A DNA stretch of 64,000 bases from positions 420,245,198-420,309,197 of the forward strand of contig CM060990.1 of assembly GCA_030765065.1 (NCBI GenBank), given 5' to 3'. Below the pieces are notes generated by a model. It saw only the letters and a program-made list of their open reading frames with translations, searched no databases and was not told the origin of the DNA. Positions 1 to 12,720 of the stretch are shown here, piece by piece. Position numbers and translations under genes: made by a program. The stretch is from Deroplatys truncata. Taxonomy: Eukaryota; Arthropoda; Insecta; Mantodea; Mantidae. Each line of letters starts with the position of its first letter. The stretch's first letter is position 1.

Positions 1-321
1 GAAAGTTTGTGAAGTCACTTTCCTGTCTTCTGAATAAGAATATACAATCTCCCAGGACTGGCACTAAAAAAAAAATATTCAATTTATTTACACAATTAAA
101 AAATGTTACAAACTCTGTAAAACTCCTGGCAGCATGGACACCTATAAAATTAAGAGAGTGAGGAGCAGTAGGCAAGGTAGGTTGCAGATGGAACAATCTC
201 TGTAATGATAGCTTTAATTCTTTATATGCAGCCAGACATGTTGGCACCATTGTCATACTCATAACGTTCACCTTGGCAGTCCCATATATCAATCAGTCTT
301 TTGATGTTTGAAATTTTCTAT
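1..321. other. AT-rich flank, no gene seen
   Basis: I see no coding exon, RNA gene or repeat in this stretch. Confidence 0.5.
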
Positions 322-370
322 AATAGAAAGAAAGAAAGAAAGAGAGAGAGAGGGAGAGAGAGAGAGAGAG

Positions 371-461
<91 letters not shown>

Positions 462-466
462 AGAAA
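322..466 (+). repeat. (GAAA)n/(GA)n microsatellite
   Basis: This is an uninterrupted purine tract of GAAA units with a GA-rich interruption around 340-372. Open frames through it (Lys/Glu/Arg repeats) are a product of the repeat and not genes. Confidence 0.97.
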
Positions 467-640
467 TTAAAAATCTTTCATATATTTTCCATTCATTTTC
501 CTCTTTACAACAAAAAAACTGACAAACTTCCTTATCCCGCCCCTCTGATTAGTTTGTGCTTCTGCCAATTTTGTGCCTCTCATTGTTGATACACTTCAGA
601 AGTGAAGAGCTGCCAACAGTTGAGTGAAAAATATGCACTA

Positions 641-797
641 AAATGACAGGTTCCTATGGTTTTGAAAATTAGCCTGCGGTTAAGCTACAATGCCTAGGTT
701 AGTGTGTGTATATGAACGAGATGACAGGGTCCTGTGGTTTTGAAATTTAGTCTGAGATTAGGTTATGGCGCCTAAGTTAGTGTATGTGTATGAACAG
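641..797 (+). repeat. Two tandem copies of a ~79-bp unit
   Basis: Copy one (641-719) and copy two (720-797) share the order atgacagg.tcct, then tggttttgaaa, then tagtctg or agcctg, then gcctaagttagtgt, then tatgaac. The copies have diverged, so the duplication is old. No function is visible. Confidence 0.8.
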
Positions 798-1129
798 GAT
801 TCAAATAACCAGTTTTCACAGATTACACTTGTACCACTTGGATTGGCAGTTTCTTCTGCGCAGGCACAGTAGTAACAAAACAGAGCCCTTTATTGACATT
901 CCATGATGACTTTGCTATACAACAGAGTGTCTTAAAAAGGGTGGGAGGGTGGGTTCCAGACTTTCCAAGTCTTCACATCTTCTTTTATACCTCTAATTTA
1001 GGTATTTTCATTGTACTTGTCTCTATTTTTTACAATTTTTTTGGGGGGAGGGGCAGGATACAGAAATTTAGCCTCAAAATCATATCTTATTATTAAAATA
1101 TTGTGCTGTGCTTTTTATAGAACAGGTGT
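798..1129. other. Unannotated AT-rich spacer
   Basis: I see no gene. The 67-codon open frame in this interval has no recognisable features. Confidence 0.4.
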
Positions 1130-1545
1130 TGCATCATACATGAATGAAAAAATACACAGCATTCTCTCTTTCTTGTAGTATGTACTGTAGTGTTTTGTTT
1201 GCACATGACAGAAATTCATCTTGTGCACTCCAGGATAAATAATGGACAATTCTTTATTATTTTCCTCTTGGCACTTCTTCGCATGAAGAGTATAATCTCC
1301 TAGAATTGGATCATATTTTCACAAGAGTTCAATCATACCTAAGAAACTACCATTTTCATGATCTCCTAATCTGTTTCTATTGCTTCTAAATGCAAGATTT
1401 CTAGATGTAAGTGGAGAATAACATCCAATAGGCTTTTCAGCAGCTCTTTCATAAATTCTTTTCTTTAGACATTTGTCTTTGAAAGCTGCTATCTATTCCA
1501 GAACCTGATAAACTCTATTTCAGATTTCTCCAAGACACATAATTA
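1130..1545 (-). pseudogene. hAT / zf-MYM (ZMYM1-like) transposase remnant
   Basis: Read on the minus strand across several frames, this stretch gives a block reading NRLGDHENGSFLGMIELL followed by a FDPIL-like stretch and a NKELSIIYPG-like stretch. That order resembles the start of the nuclease region in TTF/zf-MYM-type hAT transposases. Stops and frame changes break it, so it is a fossil. The same family may continue at 3870-4250 on the far side of the mariner, which would mean the mariner landed in an older hAT copy. The family assignment rests on pattern recognition alone. Confidence 0.4.
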
Positions 1546-2218
1546 GTTTAGTGGCTACAGCTGTTCTCATGCTGAGATAGGTTCTCATACAAATCTTTCC
1601 AAGATGATCGAGTAATCAAATCCCTGTTATTTGCCTAATCTAGGTTTACGAGACTATGTCTTCAAACAACAGACATAGTCCACAGAATAGTTATTTATAC
1701 AAAATGTATAGAAAGTGACACATTTTTAACATGCTAGAAGTTTTCAGGACAAGCTGCCAGGTTCATTCTGAAAACTCACAAGTTCAAAAAAGGAGCTTTG
1801 TATAAAAGTTGCATACATAATTTTTTTTTACTACCTACCTCAGAAGTATGTCACTGTGTCCATAGTTTGTCATTTTTGAGGTGTAGAAGATGCAATACAT
1901 ATTAATGATCAAGGTCTCCTGATAATTAGCGGTGGAGTTAGTAAGAATAATTTAGTGAAAACTGTATTGCTAGAACCCATTGCCATGGTAATATCCATAA
2001 ACAAAGTTCTGTATGGTTGCCATTTTAAAGTTATTGTAACATTCAAATTTCTTAAATTAATTTTTAAATAACATGAGCTCAGAAAGTGACGAAAGTGTTA
2101 TTACATATGACATACAGGAATCAGCAGTACAATAACAATCAATTTGTTAAATAAATGAAAATTACATTGTATATTATGTTGAATAAAATGTTTGTAACTT
2201 AGTTTATTTTCTTTTGTA
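1546..2218. other. AT-rich spacer between TE remnants
   Basis: No gene is visible. A short motif tttgtcatttttgag near 1868 recurs in reverse complement at about 3549 and 3619, so the DNA on the two sides of the mariner may belong to one older repeat. Confidence 0.35.
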
Positions 2219-3537
2219 CAAGGGTCATCCAGAAAATAAAGAACGATTGAGCATCACACTTGGTGCCAGTCCCCCATCACCACAATTGCATATGTGCTAG
2301 TTAGCTCCTTACCCCACCTCAGTGTCAGTCAAGTTTCATTGCTGTGAGATCATGCCTGTTTGTTCTACAATGTATCCAAATGGCAGCGCCCATTGAAAAT
2401 TTCACCAAATGTGAAGTGCGTAGTGGATCCATTTTTTGAATGCACAAAATGTTTCGCCAATCGAAATTTATAGGAAAATAATGTAAGTGTATGGTGATAA
2501 TGGAATGAATGAGTCTTCAGTAAGGAAATGGTGCATAATGTTTAATCAAGGAAGAGTGTGCATGACAAAGACTGGAGTGGGAGGCCATCACTTATTATGG
2601 GTGAGTTGAAAGCAAATGTTGATGAAAGAATTTAGGAAAACTGGCATTTTACTTTGGAAACCTTACATGAATTTTTCCCACAAATTTCAAGATCTCTTCT
2701 ACATGAAATAGTGACAGAGCACCTTGGCTACAAAAAATGTGTGCCCTATGGGTTCCAAAGATGTTGACTGAAGTTCACAAGGCACAACGGATGGGAACAG
2801 CCCTTGGAGTTTTTACTCAATATCACAATAATGATCAATTTCTTGACTGCAATGTAATGGGAGATGAGACATGGGTTTTGTACAAAACACCAGAGTCCAA
2901 GCGACAGTCTATGTAGTGGTACCATGCAAGCTCTCCTTCAAAACCCAAAAAAGATAACCACTTCACCACACAAGAAAATTGATGGCAACAGTTTTTTGGT
3001 ACCAAAAGGGTTTAATCCATGTATTGTTTCTGCCAAGAAGACAAGGAATAAATGAAGAATGCAACTTTTCAGTGACTATGATCGGCTATCAAAACGAGAG
3101 ATGTGTAAAGTTGTCTGAAAAGTTGTTTTTGATTCATGACAACACTTGGCCTCATTTGGCTGCTCAAACAAAGGCACAACTTCAACGTTTTAAGTGGGAA
3201 ATTTTTTGGATATCCTCCTTACAGCCCTGACCTGGCACCCAGTGATTTTCACTTGTTTCCGAAAACTAAAAGACTTTTTGGGTAGAAAAGAGTTCCCAAC
3301 CGATGAAGACCTCAAAGCAGCAGTGACATCCTGGCTCAGGTCTTTCTCAGTAAAAGAGTATAACATTGGTATTGAAAAACTGGTACCACGTTACAATAAA
3401 TGCCTAGACAGCAATGTCGATTATGTTGAGAAAGAGAGTAATGTAGTGTATCTTTGTACATAAAGCTTTGTGTTGATATTTTTCGTTATTATTTAGTTAT
3501 GCCAAATTGTTCTTTACTTTCTGGATGACCCCCCTCA
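2219..3537 (+). mobile_element. mariner-like element, degenerate
   Basis: The ends are inverted: gggtcatccagaaaataaag near 2222 and ctttactttctggatgaccc near 3512-3531, flanked by TA at 2217-2218 and 3538-3539. Inside, in broken plus-strand frames, are mariner landmarks: a GDETWV block with the first catalytic Asp near 2860, a TPESKRQSM block, an IHDNTWPH block with the second Asp near 3135, and a C-terminal KLVPRYNKCLD block near 3380. The element is about 1.3 kb, the usual mariner size. Frameshifts separate the blocks, so no functional transposase is left. Confidence 0.85.
2750..3463 (+). pseudogene. mariner transposase (DDD family), broken
   Basis: The catalytic half can be followed in three open pieces (2864-3055, 2979-3230 and 3194-3463) that overlap in different frames, which is the pattern left by small indels. 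The DETWV, HDN and KLVPRYNKC blocks are in the expected order for a cut-and-paste transposase that acts on its own TIRs. The HTH-containing N-terminal part between 2390 and 2750 is only faintly readable. Confidence 0.75.
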
Positions 3538-3539
3538 TA

Positions 3540-4914
3540 AATAGCATCCAAAAATGACAAACCTTTGTAACTCAATTGTAAAGAGTGTGCAAAAAAAATT
3601 TCATTTTTGCATGCGATGCAAAAATGACAAACTTTTGTAACTCAAGTCAGTTAAAAAATGACATACCTTTGAGGTACGTAGAAGAAAAAATCTTTTTTTT
3701 TTTTTGCATTATTTCAAATTAACCAGCCTCTATTCATTTGACATTTTCCAAAAAAAAATCTAGAATAAAGATAATGCTCTGTAAACTCCCCATTTTTTGA
3801 GTCATAATATTCTTTTAAACTTATAATATTTATTTCAGGCAAACCTTTCTTAATAATTATTACCATCACAACATTTGTAATTTTTGGTGGCCACTGGTCA
3901 GGATCTGAGGGATCCCAACTGTCTGTAGAAGTAGAATCTCAGTCTGACACTTTATTAAAGTGAATTTTTGTCTTACGTTGGACTGATGGTAATGGTAAAT
4001 AGATAGGCACCTGACATTCAAGAGATGTATCAGGAACATGTTCACCTGCATTATCTTCTGCTTGTGTATTTGATTGTGTCCTAGAATTTGACAGGACTGT
4101 TGATGTTGAGAAGTTACTTGGTTATTGTTTTACATTGTTGAATTTCTTCCTGGTAATTTTTTTATATGTTTCTCAGCTCTTTTTAGCACCTGATTTATCA
4201 TGATAACTAGCCATTATAGCAGTTAGCTAAACCTATCTGGTACCTACTTAACTACTTCATACTGTAAGCAATTTTAACTGCACTGAATTAGTTTTAAATT
4301 TATTCAGAACACCACAGATTAAACCCGCCATTGTTATAAGGAAAGAGTTTCAAACAATTCACTGCTGTTAACCCACCATCAACCATAAAATTCAATGATA
4401 CCAGACTTATGCGGTTATGCTGCTTCTTTCTGGTAGTGTGCACCTTTGTCATAGTTGCTGACAATCAAGTGTAAAAACTGGCTATGTATTTCACTATACT
4501 ATTGCCAGATTACAGCATGGAGAATGAAATGAAAATCACTGCTGTTGGATGTACAAACTAACATGCATAATGCAATGATTGTACAGTAACCGTGACAGCT
4601 TGGAAAGGGAGCCTGCAAAATAAATTTTGAAACAAATTTAACAAGAACTCAATGCAACTGTTACCTAAGAGTCATGCCCAGTGTTTTGACTTTGATACTG
4701 ACTTCAGGATGTGCATGTTGGCATCAAAAATCAAAATACACACCTTCTAGCATGGTGCACAGTCATCTTCTTGTTAATGCTGTGCTAGAAACACATGCAA
4801 CAGGCACATAAAATACAAGGCCGTGAAACTCATTATTGCTGATGCCGATGCTGAACTTGAATGTAAAAGCATGACATTGTTGCGGAGGTATATATGTAGT
4901 TATGAATATAAAAT
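3540..4914. other. AT-rich spacer with short repeats and a faint TE trace
   Basis: Two copies of aaaatgacaaac.tttgtaa occur at about 3549 and 3619. On the minus strand, 3870-4250 reads a fragment with a DPDQWPPKITNVV-like block that may be the N-terminal part of the hAT/zf-MYM remnant at 1130-1545. I see nothing else. Confidence 0.35.
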
Positions 4915-6370
4915 TTCATAGGATGTAAGCTAAGTCCAGTTTTATTTAATTTATACATAGATGATGTCTTACTAGAAATTGGAAGGAATAATAACTGTGC
5001 ACCAGTAATTAACAACATACAAATCCCAGGACTTATTTTTGCAGATGACCTAGTGGTAGGATCTATTACAGTAAGTGGTTTAAAACAATCATTACAAGCA
5101 ATTGATGTATATTGTAAAGAATGGAGGTTAAAAGTGAATCAAGAGAAAACACAGATTGTGGTTTTCAAAAAGGGGGGAAAATTAGGCAAATATGAAAAGT
5201 GGAAGGGAGAGAATAAAGATTACAGGGTAGTGCGTGACTGTATCTATTTAGGAGTAAAAATAGATGGAGGTAATAAATGGGAGAAACAAAAGAAGTTTGC
5301 ACTGGCAAAAGGTAAAGGGGCGATGGCAGCAATTAGAAGCTGCAAATATAAAGTACCTAATATAAATGTTAAATGGCTGGAAAAAGTTTATGAGATGGTT
5401 GTGGAGGCAAAAATGATGTATGGTATAGAAATATGGGGATTAGATAGAGGATGGGAATGTATAGATGTGGTGCACAGGATGTTTTGTAGAGAAATACTAG
5501 GGCTACCGAAGTCAGTTGTAAGACAGGTAGCACAATTAGAGATGGGCAGGGTGCCAACTAAGGGAAGATAATGGAAAGAGCTTTGAAATTTTGGTTCAGA
5601 AGTTTAAATCTAGGAAAAAGTAATGTGTTAAGACAATGTATTGAATACCAAGAGAAGAGCTTAATGAATGATGGATGGGTAAGTAAATTACGGAATATTT
5701 TGGAGAAAAATGGGTTAGGAGATATATGGAGAAGGAGAGAAAATAACGTAAAACATTTTTGGAAAAAGGCAAGGAAAAGACTGGAAGATATAGAAATACA
5801 AATCATGTTCAGTGAGATTGCCGAAAAGAGCTCATTAGTTTATTATAGGCCAATGAAAAATACATGGGGCATGGAAAAATATATAGACATAGTAAATAAA
5901 GAAGAGAGAGAATCTATTGCATGGTTAAGAACCGGAGCATGGAGGCTAAAAGGGCTAAGACAGGGTATTCCTCAGAACCAATGTCCGATATGTGGTGGTA
6001 ATGAAGACATTGAACACATAGTATTTAAGTGCCAAGGAACAGAAAATTGGAGAAAAGAATTTTTTAATAAGAAGTGGTTGAAGGGGGATAGAAATACACT
6101 TATAATTGAAATGATATGCAAGGACGCTAGAAGCATTGGGCAGTTTTTGTGTAAAGTAAAAAATAAATGGCTTTGGACAGTGGAAAGAGAAAAGTAAGAG
6201 GTAGTGCATCTTACTTTGAATGGAAAACTATAGTGAATGTGTTAATTTAGTGACAAGAGATTGTAAAATGTAAATAAACTGTAGTGATTGTCTACTGAAC
6301 AAGCGACCAGGGTCAAAATGCAGTAGACAATCTAATTTGTAAAATTCTTAGCACAATAAATACAATACAA
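4915..6370 (+). mobile_element. 5'-truncated non-LTR retrotransposon (LINE copy A)
   Basis: The insertion starts within the reverse-transcriptase palm and runs to a typical 3' tail of repeated AAATACA-type units near 6355-6370. A second, longer copy of the same family lies inverted at 36495-39985, with near-identical protein over the shared region. Truncation at the 5' end is expected from target-primed reverse transcription. Confidence 0.88.
4930..6197 (+). pseudogene. LINE ORF2 fragment: RT palm, thumb and CCHC tail
   Basis: The plus-strand frame reads LSPVLFNLYIDDV (about 4935), then GLIFADDLVVGS (the FADD catalytic motif, about 5030), then the thumb/connection region to 5571. After a one-base frame change near 5555-5575 it continues to 6197. 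The end carries a CPICGG...H....C zinc knuckle (about 5980-6035), as in many jockey/CR1/I-type LINEs. The break and the missing endonuclease make this copy dead. Confidence 0.85.
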
Positions 6371-6719
6371 ATACAAGTAACAACCATGGTTCATAAAGGT
6401 TGATGTATAACAAATATTTAAGACCTAAAAGACACATTACAATATGCGAATGCTCTTAGTTTACATTTTTTCTTCAGGTTTCTCATAATACATTTAGGAC
6501 TTACATGCCTCCCAAAATCCTGGGTCAACTAAAACCTCTAGTCCCCCAACACAAGTCCAGGTTGCCCCTCCCCCCTTTTGAGCAGCCCTGGTTACAATCA
6601 AGAGAGAAGTGACAATTTTAATGACTTAGTCTTATACCTCCCCTGTTAAAGACTCAAGACATGCAATACAAACATATTCTCAGTGGTTTTATGTACAAAA
6701 TAAGTGGACCCCAGTTAAA
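6371..6719. other. Spacer, no gene seen
   Basis: This is AT-rich sequence with no recognisable feature. Confidence 0.4.
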
Positions 6720-8456
6720 GTATTTGTACTAAGGAAGTAGAAAAAATTATTGAAGGACTGAAAAACAAGAGATCTTGAGTATTTGATGAAATTTCAGGTG
6801 ATATACTAAAACAATGTTATAAACATGTCTTACAGTCCTTCCACTATATCATATATATATATATCTTTAACCACAGGACAATTTCCGTACCAGCTAAAAC
6901 TGGCAGTAGTAAAACCATTATTCAAAAAGGGTTCAGAACAAGAGGTAGGGAAACAAACCAGTATTAGTACTGTCTGTTCTCAAACATTCTAGAAAAGTTG
7001 TGTAGTCCACTCTGTCAGGTTTTTTTAAAAAAAAATATGACATACTATCAAAAGTTCAACCTAGTTTTCAGGAAGGAAAGACAATAACACCTGTAGCAGA
7101 TTTTGTTAAGCATACATATGAAGCAATAGATAAGAAATAACTTGGTTTAGGGTTTGTCAAAAGCATCCAATCTAGTGGATGATAATTTCTGTCAGAAAAT
7201 AGCTGCAATTGGGATATGTGGAGTAGCTTTAAATTGGATAAATCTTATTTGCAAAATCAGGAACAGCTTGTGCAAATACGATTTACAGATAACAAAGAAA
7301 GATCAGTAAATACACAATTTTCACAAAAAAGAATTGCAAGACTTAGGGTGCCCCAGGGCATGGTCTTGGGATCCATTTGTTTTTCAGTGTGTATAAATGA
7401 CATAGGCAAAGACAGAAATAATGCAAATACTCTAATGTATGCAGATAATACAAGCATTTTTATTAGAGAAGAAAACACATGCATCTTACAACTTGAGTTA
7501 AGTAGTGTATTTAATCAGTTAATGGAATGGTTTGAAGAAAATAGACTAATAGTCAATCAAGATAAAACAGAAGCTGCTCTCTTTCAGCATATGCAGAATA
7601 AGAATTTAAACAACCAAATTATATCTCTTGGAGAAAAAGTTATAAAATATGCAAAAGCAACAAAATTCCTTGGTCTTTTTGTTGAAAAAAACTTCAAATA
7701 GTGTAATAATAGAGAGGTACTATTACAGAAATTAAGTAAAAATTGTTTTTGCAATCAGAAAGGTTTGAATATTATTAAGCATAGATTCTTTATATGTTCT
7801 CTACTACTTGTATTTTAATTCAGTATTATCTTAAAGAGTTACGTCTGGGACAATTCAATAATGAGCAAATTAGTATTTAAAATTAAAAAAAGAATTGTTA
7901 AGAGATATGACAAGAACCCCAGCAAAACATAGCTCCAGAAGTTTATTTAAGCAGCTACATATTTTACCATTACCTTCCTTATACATTTATGAAGTCTTAC
8001 TCTATGTTAAAAAAAAGAATTGTATACATTTCAGCCCAACACACAAGTACACAACCATCATACATGAAATAGCATATGACTATCAACAATTGCACACAAC
8101 ACTGCTTTAAATGAGGGAAGCTTCATATAAAATGTTACAACTTATTTAATTATCTGTCAACCAATATAAAAAAAAACAACCAATTTTAATGTGTTGAAAA
8201 GTAGATTGAAGAATTTCATGTCCAGTCATTGTTTTTATAGCAAAGAAGAATATAGTGATACATGTAAAAATTAACCTAGATAGTTATTGTGATACATGTA
8301 AGAATTACCCGAGGTAGTAATACATTGTAGGTACTATTTAAATCATGTACATATTATGCATAACTTATATATCTATAAACCTGTAAATGTAAATTTGATG
8401 TGTTCCATAACATGTACTTGTTCATATGCACTAAAAATAAATCAAATCAAATTCAA
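6720..8456 (+). mobile_element. Second LINE family fragment (copy C), degenerate
   Basis: Broken frames from 6730 onward resemble an RT: an ISVFSKILEKL-like block near 6980, an open stretch 7216-7701, and a 3' tail made of AAATCAAATCAAATTC at about 8438-8456. This differs from LINE copies A and B and looks like the family whose fragment lies at 42130-42690. Confidence 0.75.
7216..7701 (+). pseudogene. Reverse-transcriptase fragment with altered catalytic box
   Basis: The open frame holds RVPQGMVLGSICFSVCINDI (normally VPQGSVLGPLLF.IYINDL) and LMYADNTSIFI, where the second catalytic Asp of YADD is Asn. It continues through the thumb (LIVNQDKTEAALF, KATKFLGLFVEKNFK). The YADN change, together with stops on both sides, indicates an inactive remnant. 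Confidence 0.8.
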
Positions 8457-8743
8457 GAGGGAGAAATATGTTTTTTTTTTTTTAGAAAAATGATACCAGT
8501 TTACAATAATGTAAATTTTTGTCATTTGTTATTTAATGATGTAAATAATTTGTTAACTATTTTAATAGTAAAACTAGTGAGATGTATAATAAAGTGCTGA
8601 AAAATAGAATAATTTAAATAATTAAGGGGCTCAGCCTCCTAACAGAATAATGTGGAGTTCAATAAGTCCACAGGTTCTGACACTTATGATGACCACATAT
8701 GCCGCAGTCAGGTAGTATGTTGTTTTGCTTTTAATGTAGCTGC

Positions 8744-8744
<1 letters not shown>

Positions 8745-8794
<50 letters not shown>
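8745..8794 (+). repeat. (TTA)n microsatellite
   Basis: About 16 perfect TTA units. Confidence 0.97.
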
Positions 8795-9175
8795 TTACCT
8801 ATAATATGTATACATGGGTCTAGTGATTGCTTAGATATGGCAGAAATCTAGGAAAGAATCTTTTGATTATTCTTATCGCAATGTGATGCTCATGTACTTT
8901 TTGTCCAACACTCCACAGCTCATACTGAGTTCCAAGGAAAAGGTTTATTGATATTTAGCCTGTGATGGTATGAAATATTTTCAAATTTCAACATGTAAAC
9001 TAATAATAATACTTTCCATACTAATTATAATTATTGGTAATGAAAGACTCATTAACAATAAAATACCTTATTACTGCATTTCTTGTGAACTGTGGTCAAT
9101 CTTTTCAACAGCTTTGGCTAATGAAATGTTACAAGGGTAAAATTAAGATGTTTAGGCCCAGGTTTTAAATGAATG
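8795..9175. other. Spacer, no gene seen
   Basis: AT-rich sequence; I see nothing in it. Confidence 0.4.
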
Positions 9176-9735
9176 AATGACCAAGGAACAGAGGAGACAC
9201 CTCACACCTTGACCCAATGTGGATCTTTTGTGCTTACCATACCCAGGAGAAACTGATGAGGTGAAGGAACTTCAGGAGGCTATAAGCAGCCAGCAGGCCA
9301 GCCAACAAGAGACATGCAGAGGTCCCTAATGATTCCAAGCTTGATGACCCTGTCACACTGGTGGGCTGCTCAGAGAAGCCTTCCCTCCAGTGGAACTGGG
9401 AGGAATTTGACCCACCTGAGGCAGCTCAGTGAAGACTGCCATCTGGCAGAGCTGAGAAGAACTTTCCAACGAGCAAGCATCTGTGCCATATGTCCGACAC
9501 TAACTGACACTTCACAGCCCCTAAGCCTAACTGAAACATGAAAAGGGAAACAAAATGATAGGAAATGAGGGAAAGGAAATTTGTGGTAGAAGAGAAACCA
9601 CACCAGCATTTGCCTTTCCAACCAGGGAAAACCATGAAAAATCCATGTTCAGGGTGGCCAGCCCCAGGAGTTGAACCCAAAACCTCCTGAATGTGAGCCT
9701 TACATGTTACTGTGGAGCCATTTCACTCTAGGCCC
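9176..9735 (-). repeat. GC-richer interspersed repeat, possibly SINE-like
   Basis: This island is less AT-rich than its surroundings. On the minus strand, near its 5' end (9735-9660), it reads a tRNA-like head: an A-box-like stretch around tggctccacagtaacatg and a B-box-like gggttcaactcc. Short open frames on both strands are not convincing. It may be a tRNA-derived SINE or a piece of a larger repeat. Confidence 0.35.
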
Positions 9736-10822
9736 AGGGTTTAATTGTAATGAGCTGTGGCTAACAGAAGTTTTGGCAGATTATAGCTATATGAGGGGTT
9801 GAGAATCACAGTGGCATAAGTCAGGAATTTTGCTAAAGTGAATTATTCATATTTCCTGCTTCCAAATATGGCCTCTGTTTTAGAATTAAAATGAAGTAAG
9901 CCATATGCCAATGATTCAATGGACTTAATGCAATGTAACATGAAAGTCTAACACATTGTAATAAATGGAGCTATTTAAGATTATCTTAATGTGACTTAAC
10001 TTAACACAATGTAACTTAAGAGTTTGGCAATGTCAAAATTTTCGTTCCTCAGTTAAGTTTGATGTCACATGGTAATTAGAACTTATTGGCATTAACCAGT
10101 GGCATGAAGTAATAAAAAAGCAACTAACATCAAGAGTCATTCCCATTACGTTAAGTTCCCTAATTAGACCTTAAGTTTAGCAGCAATTTTTAACTCCACA
10201 TTACATCCCATCATGTGGAGTTATGTAAAGTAAAATTCATTGTAATCCCACTTAAGTCTGACTTACACTTCTGTTCTTTTAACAGTGCATTATCTTACTT
10301 TTGAACAGCAGGTCTTAATTGTTGAATTCTCAGGAAAGGATAGATTTATAAAATAGTGATGATAGTGTCAAGGATAAGGATTATGTTCCCTCTACTGACA
10401 ACAGTAGTTTAACAGCTTAGTATTTTAAATAGAATGCAGATATTGATTTCTGATTATTAGAAGCTAAATACTTAAGGTTGTGTTCATACTTCATTCAAAA
10501 TATTTTATTCGATTTATTTAAAATCATGTAAGATGGTTTCATAGTCACTCGTGGACTTCAGATGAAGGTGAAGAGAAGATTCAGGTGGTGAAGCTACTAA
10601 TAAAGCTGAAGGTGAAGCTTGTTAGGACCCCATGGTGTCTTGAAAACATTAAATGAAGGAGGCAAAATGAGCTACAGCTATAAGATTCAGGCCAATCATA
10701 TATAAACACACAGGATTTACTAATTCATGGTATGCACTTTGAAAATAACAACAGTTACAACTCAAAGGAATCCTTTGACTCATTTAGAGAAGAATAAAGA
10801 AGAAAGCAGTTTGATACTTTTA
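9736..10822. other. AT-rich spacer, no gene seen
   Basis: Many short repeats of TTAAC, TTAAG and ACATT type occur between 9930 and 10260 without a clear unit. I see no coding sequence. Confidence 0.4.
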
Positions 10823-11129
10823 GGGCTGGTTTCACCAATGGATGTTAAATCTTAACACAATGTTAAAGCCATTTAACACTGAAGTTAACAAAAATTCTGT
10901 CTCATTGAACAATGCTAGCTTTAACACAGTATTAAGCATTGTGTTAAATTAACATCCTGATACCCCTATGTTAAAGCATTTAAAATATGTTAGTAGTTGG
11001 AAAATGGCTGTTGTTAATCAAGCAATGGATGCTGAGTTACTGTATTTAGAAGCTCTTACAGTTCGGAACTGAAGAACAGCTGTGTTCGAAATGATTTTGA
11101 TATCCTGGGAGAAGAGGACTTTTTAAAGG

Positions 11130-11950
11130 GATACAGATTCAAAAATGGTGGTGAGCAGAGTTGTAGATGAAATACGAGAGAGAGGTTACAATGTGTTATT
11201 ATCAACAACAACTTGTCTCTTTCTCCAATGTTGCAGGTGTTAATTACCCTGTGGTTTTATGCTACTGGCACATTTCATTTGATCATTGGAGACAGTGCTG
11301 GCACTTCAAAATCCACTGTGTGTAGGATTATCCAAAGGTTTCCGAAGCAATTGCTTCATGATGTGCACAGTACATAACCTTTCGTTCTGCAGAGGAATGT
11401 CCAGCACTCATAAACAATTTTTATCAGATGTACCAATTTCTAGGCATTCTGGGAGCACTAAACTGCACACATGTGAGAATTCAATCTCCCAGAGGTGAAA
11501 GCGCAGAAGTTTATCATAACTGCAAGGGTTATTTTTCGATTAATGTGCAAGTTATTAGTGACTGTAACCTAAAAGTCAGGAACATTGTAGCTAGGTAGCC
11601 TGGATCATCACACAACACCGCCATATTCAATAACGCTCACATATGGGCTCAGTTTGAAATGGGAGCAATAAATGAAGGTGTGCTGCTTGGTGATAGTGGC
11701 TATCCTTTAAAAAAAATATCTTTTGTCACCCTACCTGCGTTCTGAAACAAAAGTTCAGAATAGATACAACTTTTCTCATACCAGAACATGCAACTGCATT
11801 GAATGCGCAATTGGAGTGTGGAAAAGGCAATTTCCATTTCTCAGCGTAGAATTATGCGCCAAACTTGACGCAACACTGACCATCATTGTGGTAACAGCAG
11901 TGCTGCAAAATATTGCTGACAAGAGACGTGCTACCCCCAGATAATTTACC
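11130..11950 (+). pseudogene. Harbinger (HARBI1-like) nuclease, broken
   Basis: Read across frames, the blocks appear in family order: a VLQVLITLWFYATGTFHL-like stretch near 11235, an IGDSAGTSKSTVCRIIQ stretch near 11285, an IRIQSPRG stretch near 11480, a GYFSINVQVISD stretch near 11530, a PGSSHNTAIFNNA stretch near 11600, a VLLGDSGYPL stretch near 11685 and a VWKRQFPFLS stretch near 11820. The GDSGYPL block surrounds a catalytic Asp. Stops and indels interrupt almost every block. Confidence 0.8.
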
Positions 11951-12067
11951 TCTATACCAATTCATCAGAGAACGCAACGCAGGAACCATTAGGCCTCCTG
12001 GGCTGGAATCTTCAGCCTGGAAACAAATACAGCTGCAATGTATTACAGAAATGAATGACGGTGAGGG

Positions 12068-12099
<32 letters not shown>

Positions 12100-12123
12100 G
12101 GTGGTGGTGGTGGTGGTGGTTGT
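12068..12123 (+). repeat. (GAT)n-(GGT)n microsatellite
   Basis: A run of GAT units is followed directly by GGT units inside the Harbinger element. The poly-Asp/poly-Trp ORF over it is an artefact. Confidence 0.95.
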
Positions 12124-12379
12124 AATGCTGCTACTGCTGCTGCACACTTGTAATAAATATCCAACTTATTCTGTTTTTAATAATACTTACAGATGTCATC
12201 TTTGCCTTTGGCGTTAAGGTTTGCACCCCTGCTTCTCCCAAGAAATAAATGGAGTCTTCAATTGGTTTTCCAATTGAACCTTGGTATTACCATCCTGCAC
12301 AGATGAACATATTTTTTAGATTTCATTTGCCGGCATAATTATGTTCACAAGATAAATATGTATGTAATATAACTTTACC

Positions 12380-12720
12380 TCTTGTATTATTGCCAACACT
12401 TCCTCTTCTTCAACCACTTGCTCCAAGGGCTGAGCAACCTCTACTGTAAAAAAAGTTCAACATTTTTACAATGTCTATTACGAAACTAATTTTGAATTAC
12501 AGTTAAGCATTCATTAATAAGAGCAAGTATAAGTTGCTGGTACATACCATAATAGAGCGCATCACAATCATAAGTATTCCTATCTGGATCTGCCTGGTCT
12601 TCAATAAGTGATAACATGCTTTCATTGACCTTGGTTTTTGTGCACTCTCCACCACATGTTCTGAATTGTTCTAGACACTCTTCACAACTTGCCTCTTTAG
12701 TACCCTGTTATAAATTTACA
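12380..12720 (-). pseudogene. Harbinger accessory SANT/Myb-like protein remnant
   Basis: On the minus strand a frame gives QFRTCGGECTKTKV, then SMLSLIEDQADPDRNTYDCDALYY. This is the pattern seen in the DNA-binding partner protein of these transposons (a Gly-Gly turn, a SLI-DQ block, then an acidic YDCDA). The same block is recognisable in the two shorter relatives near 54964-55090 and 56290-56390, which supports one common family. Confidence 0.6.

Noticed and set aside
301..589. Open frames of Lys/Glu/Arg repeats
   Set aside because: They lie on the (GAAA)n microsatellite and have no other coding features.
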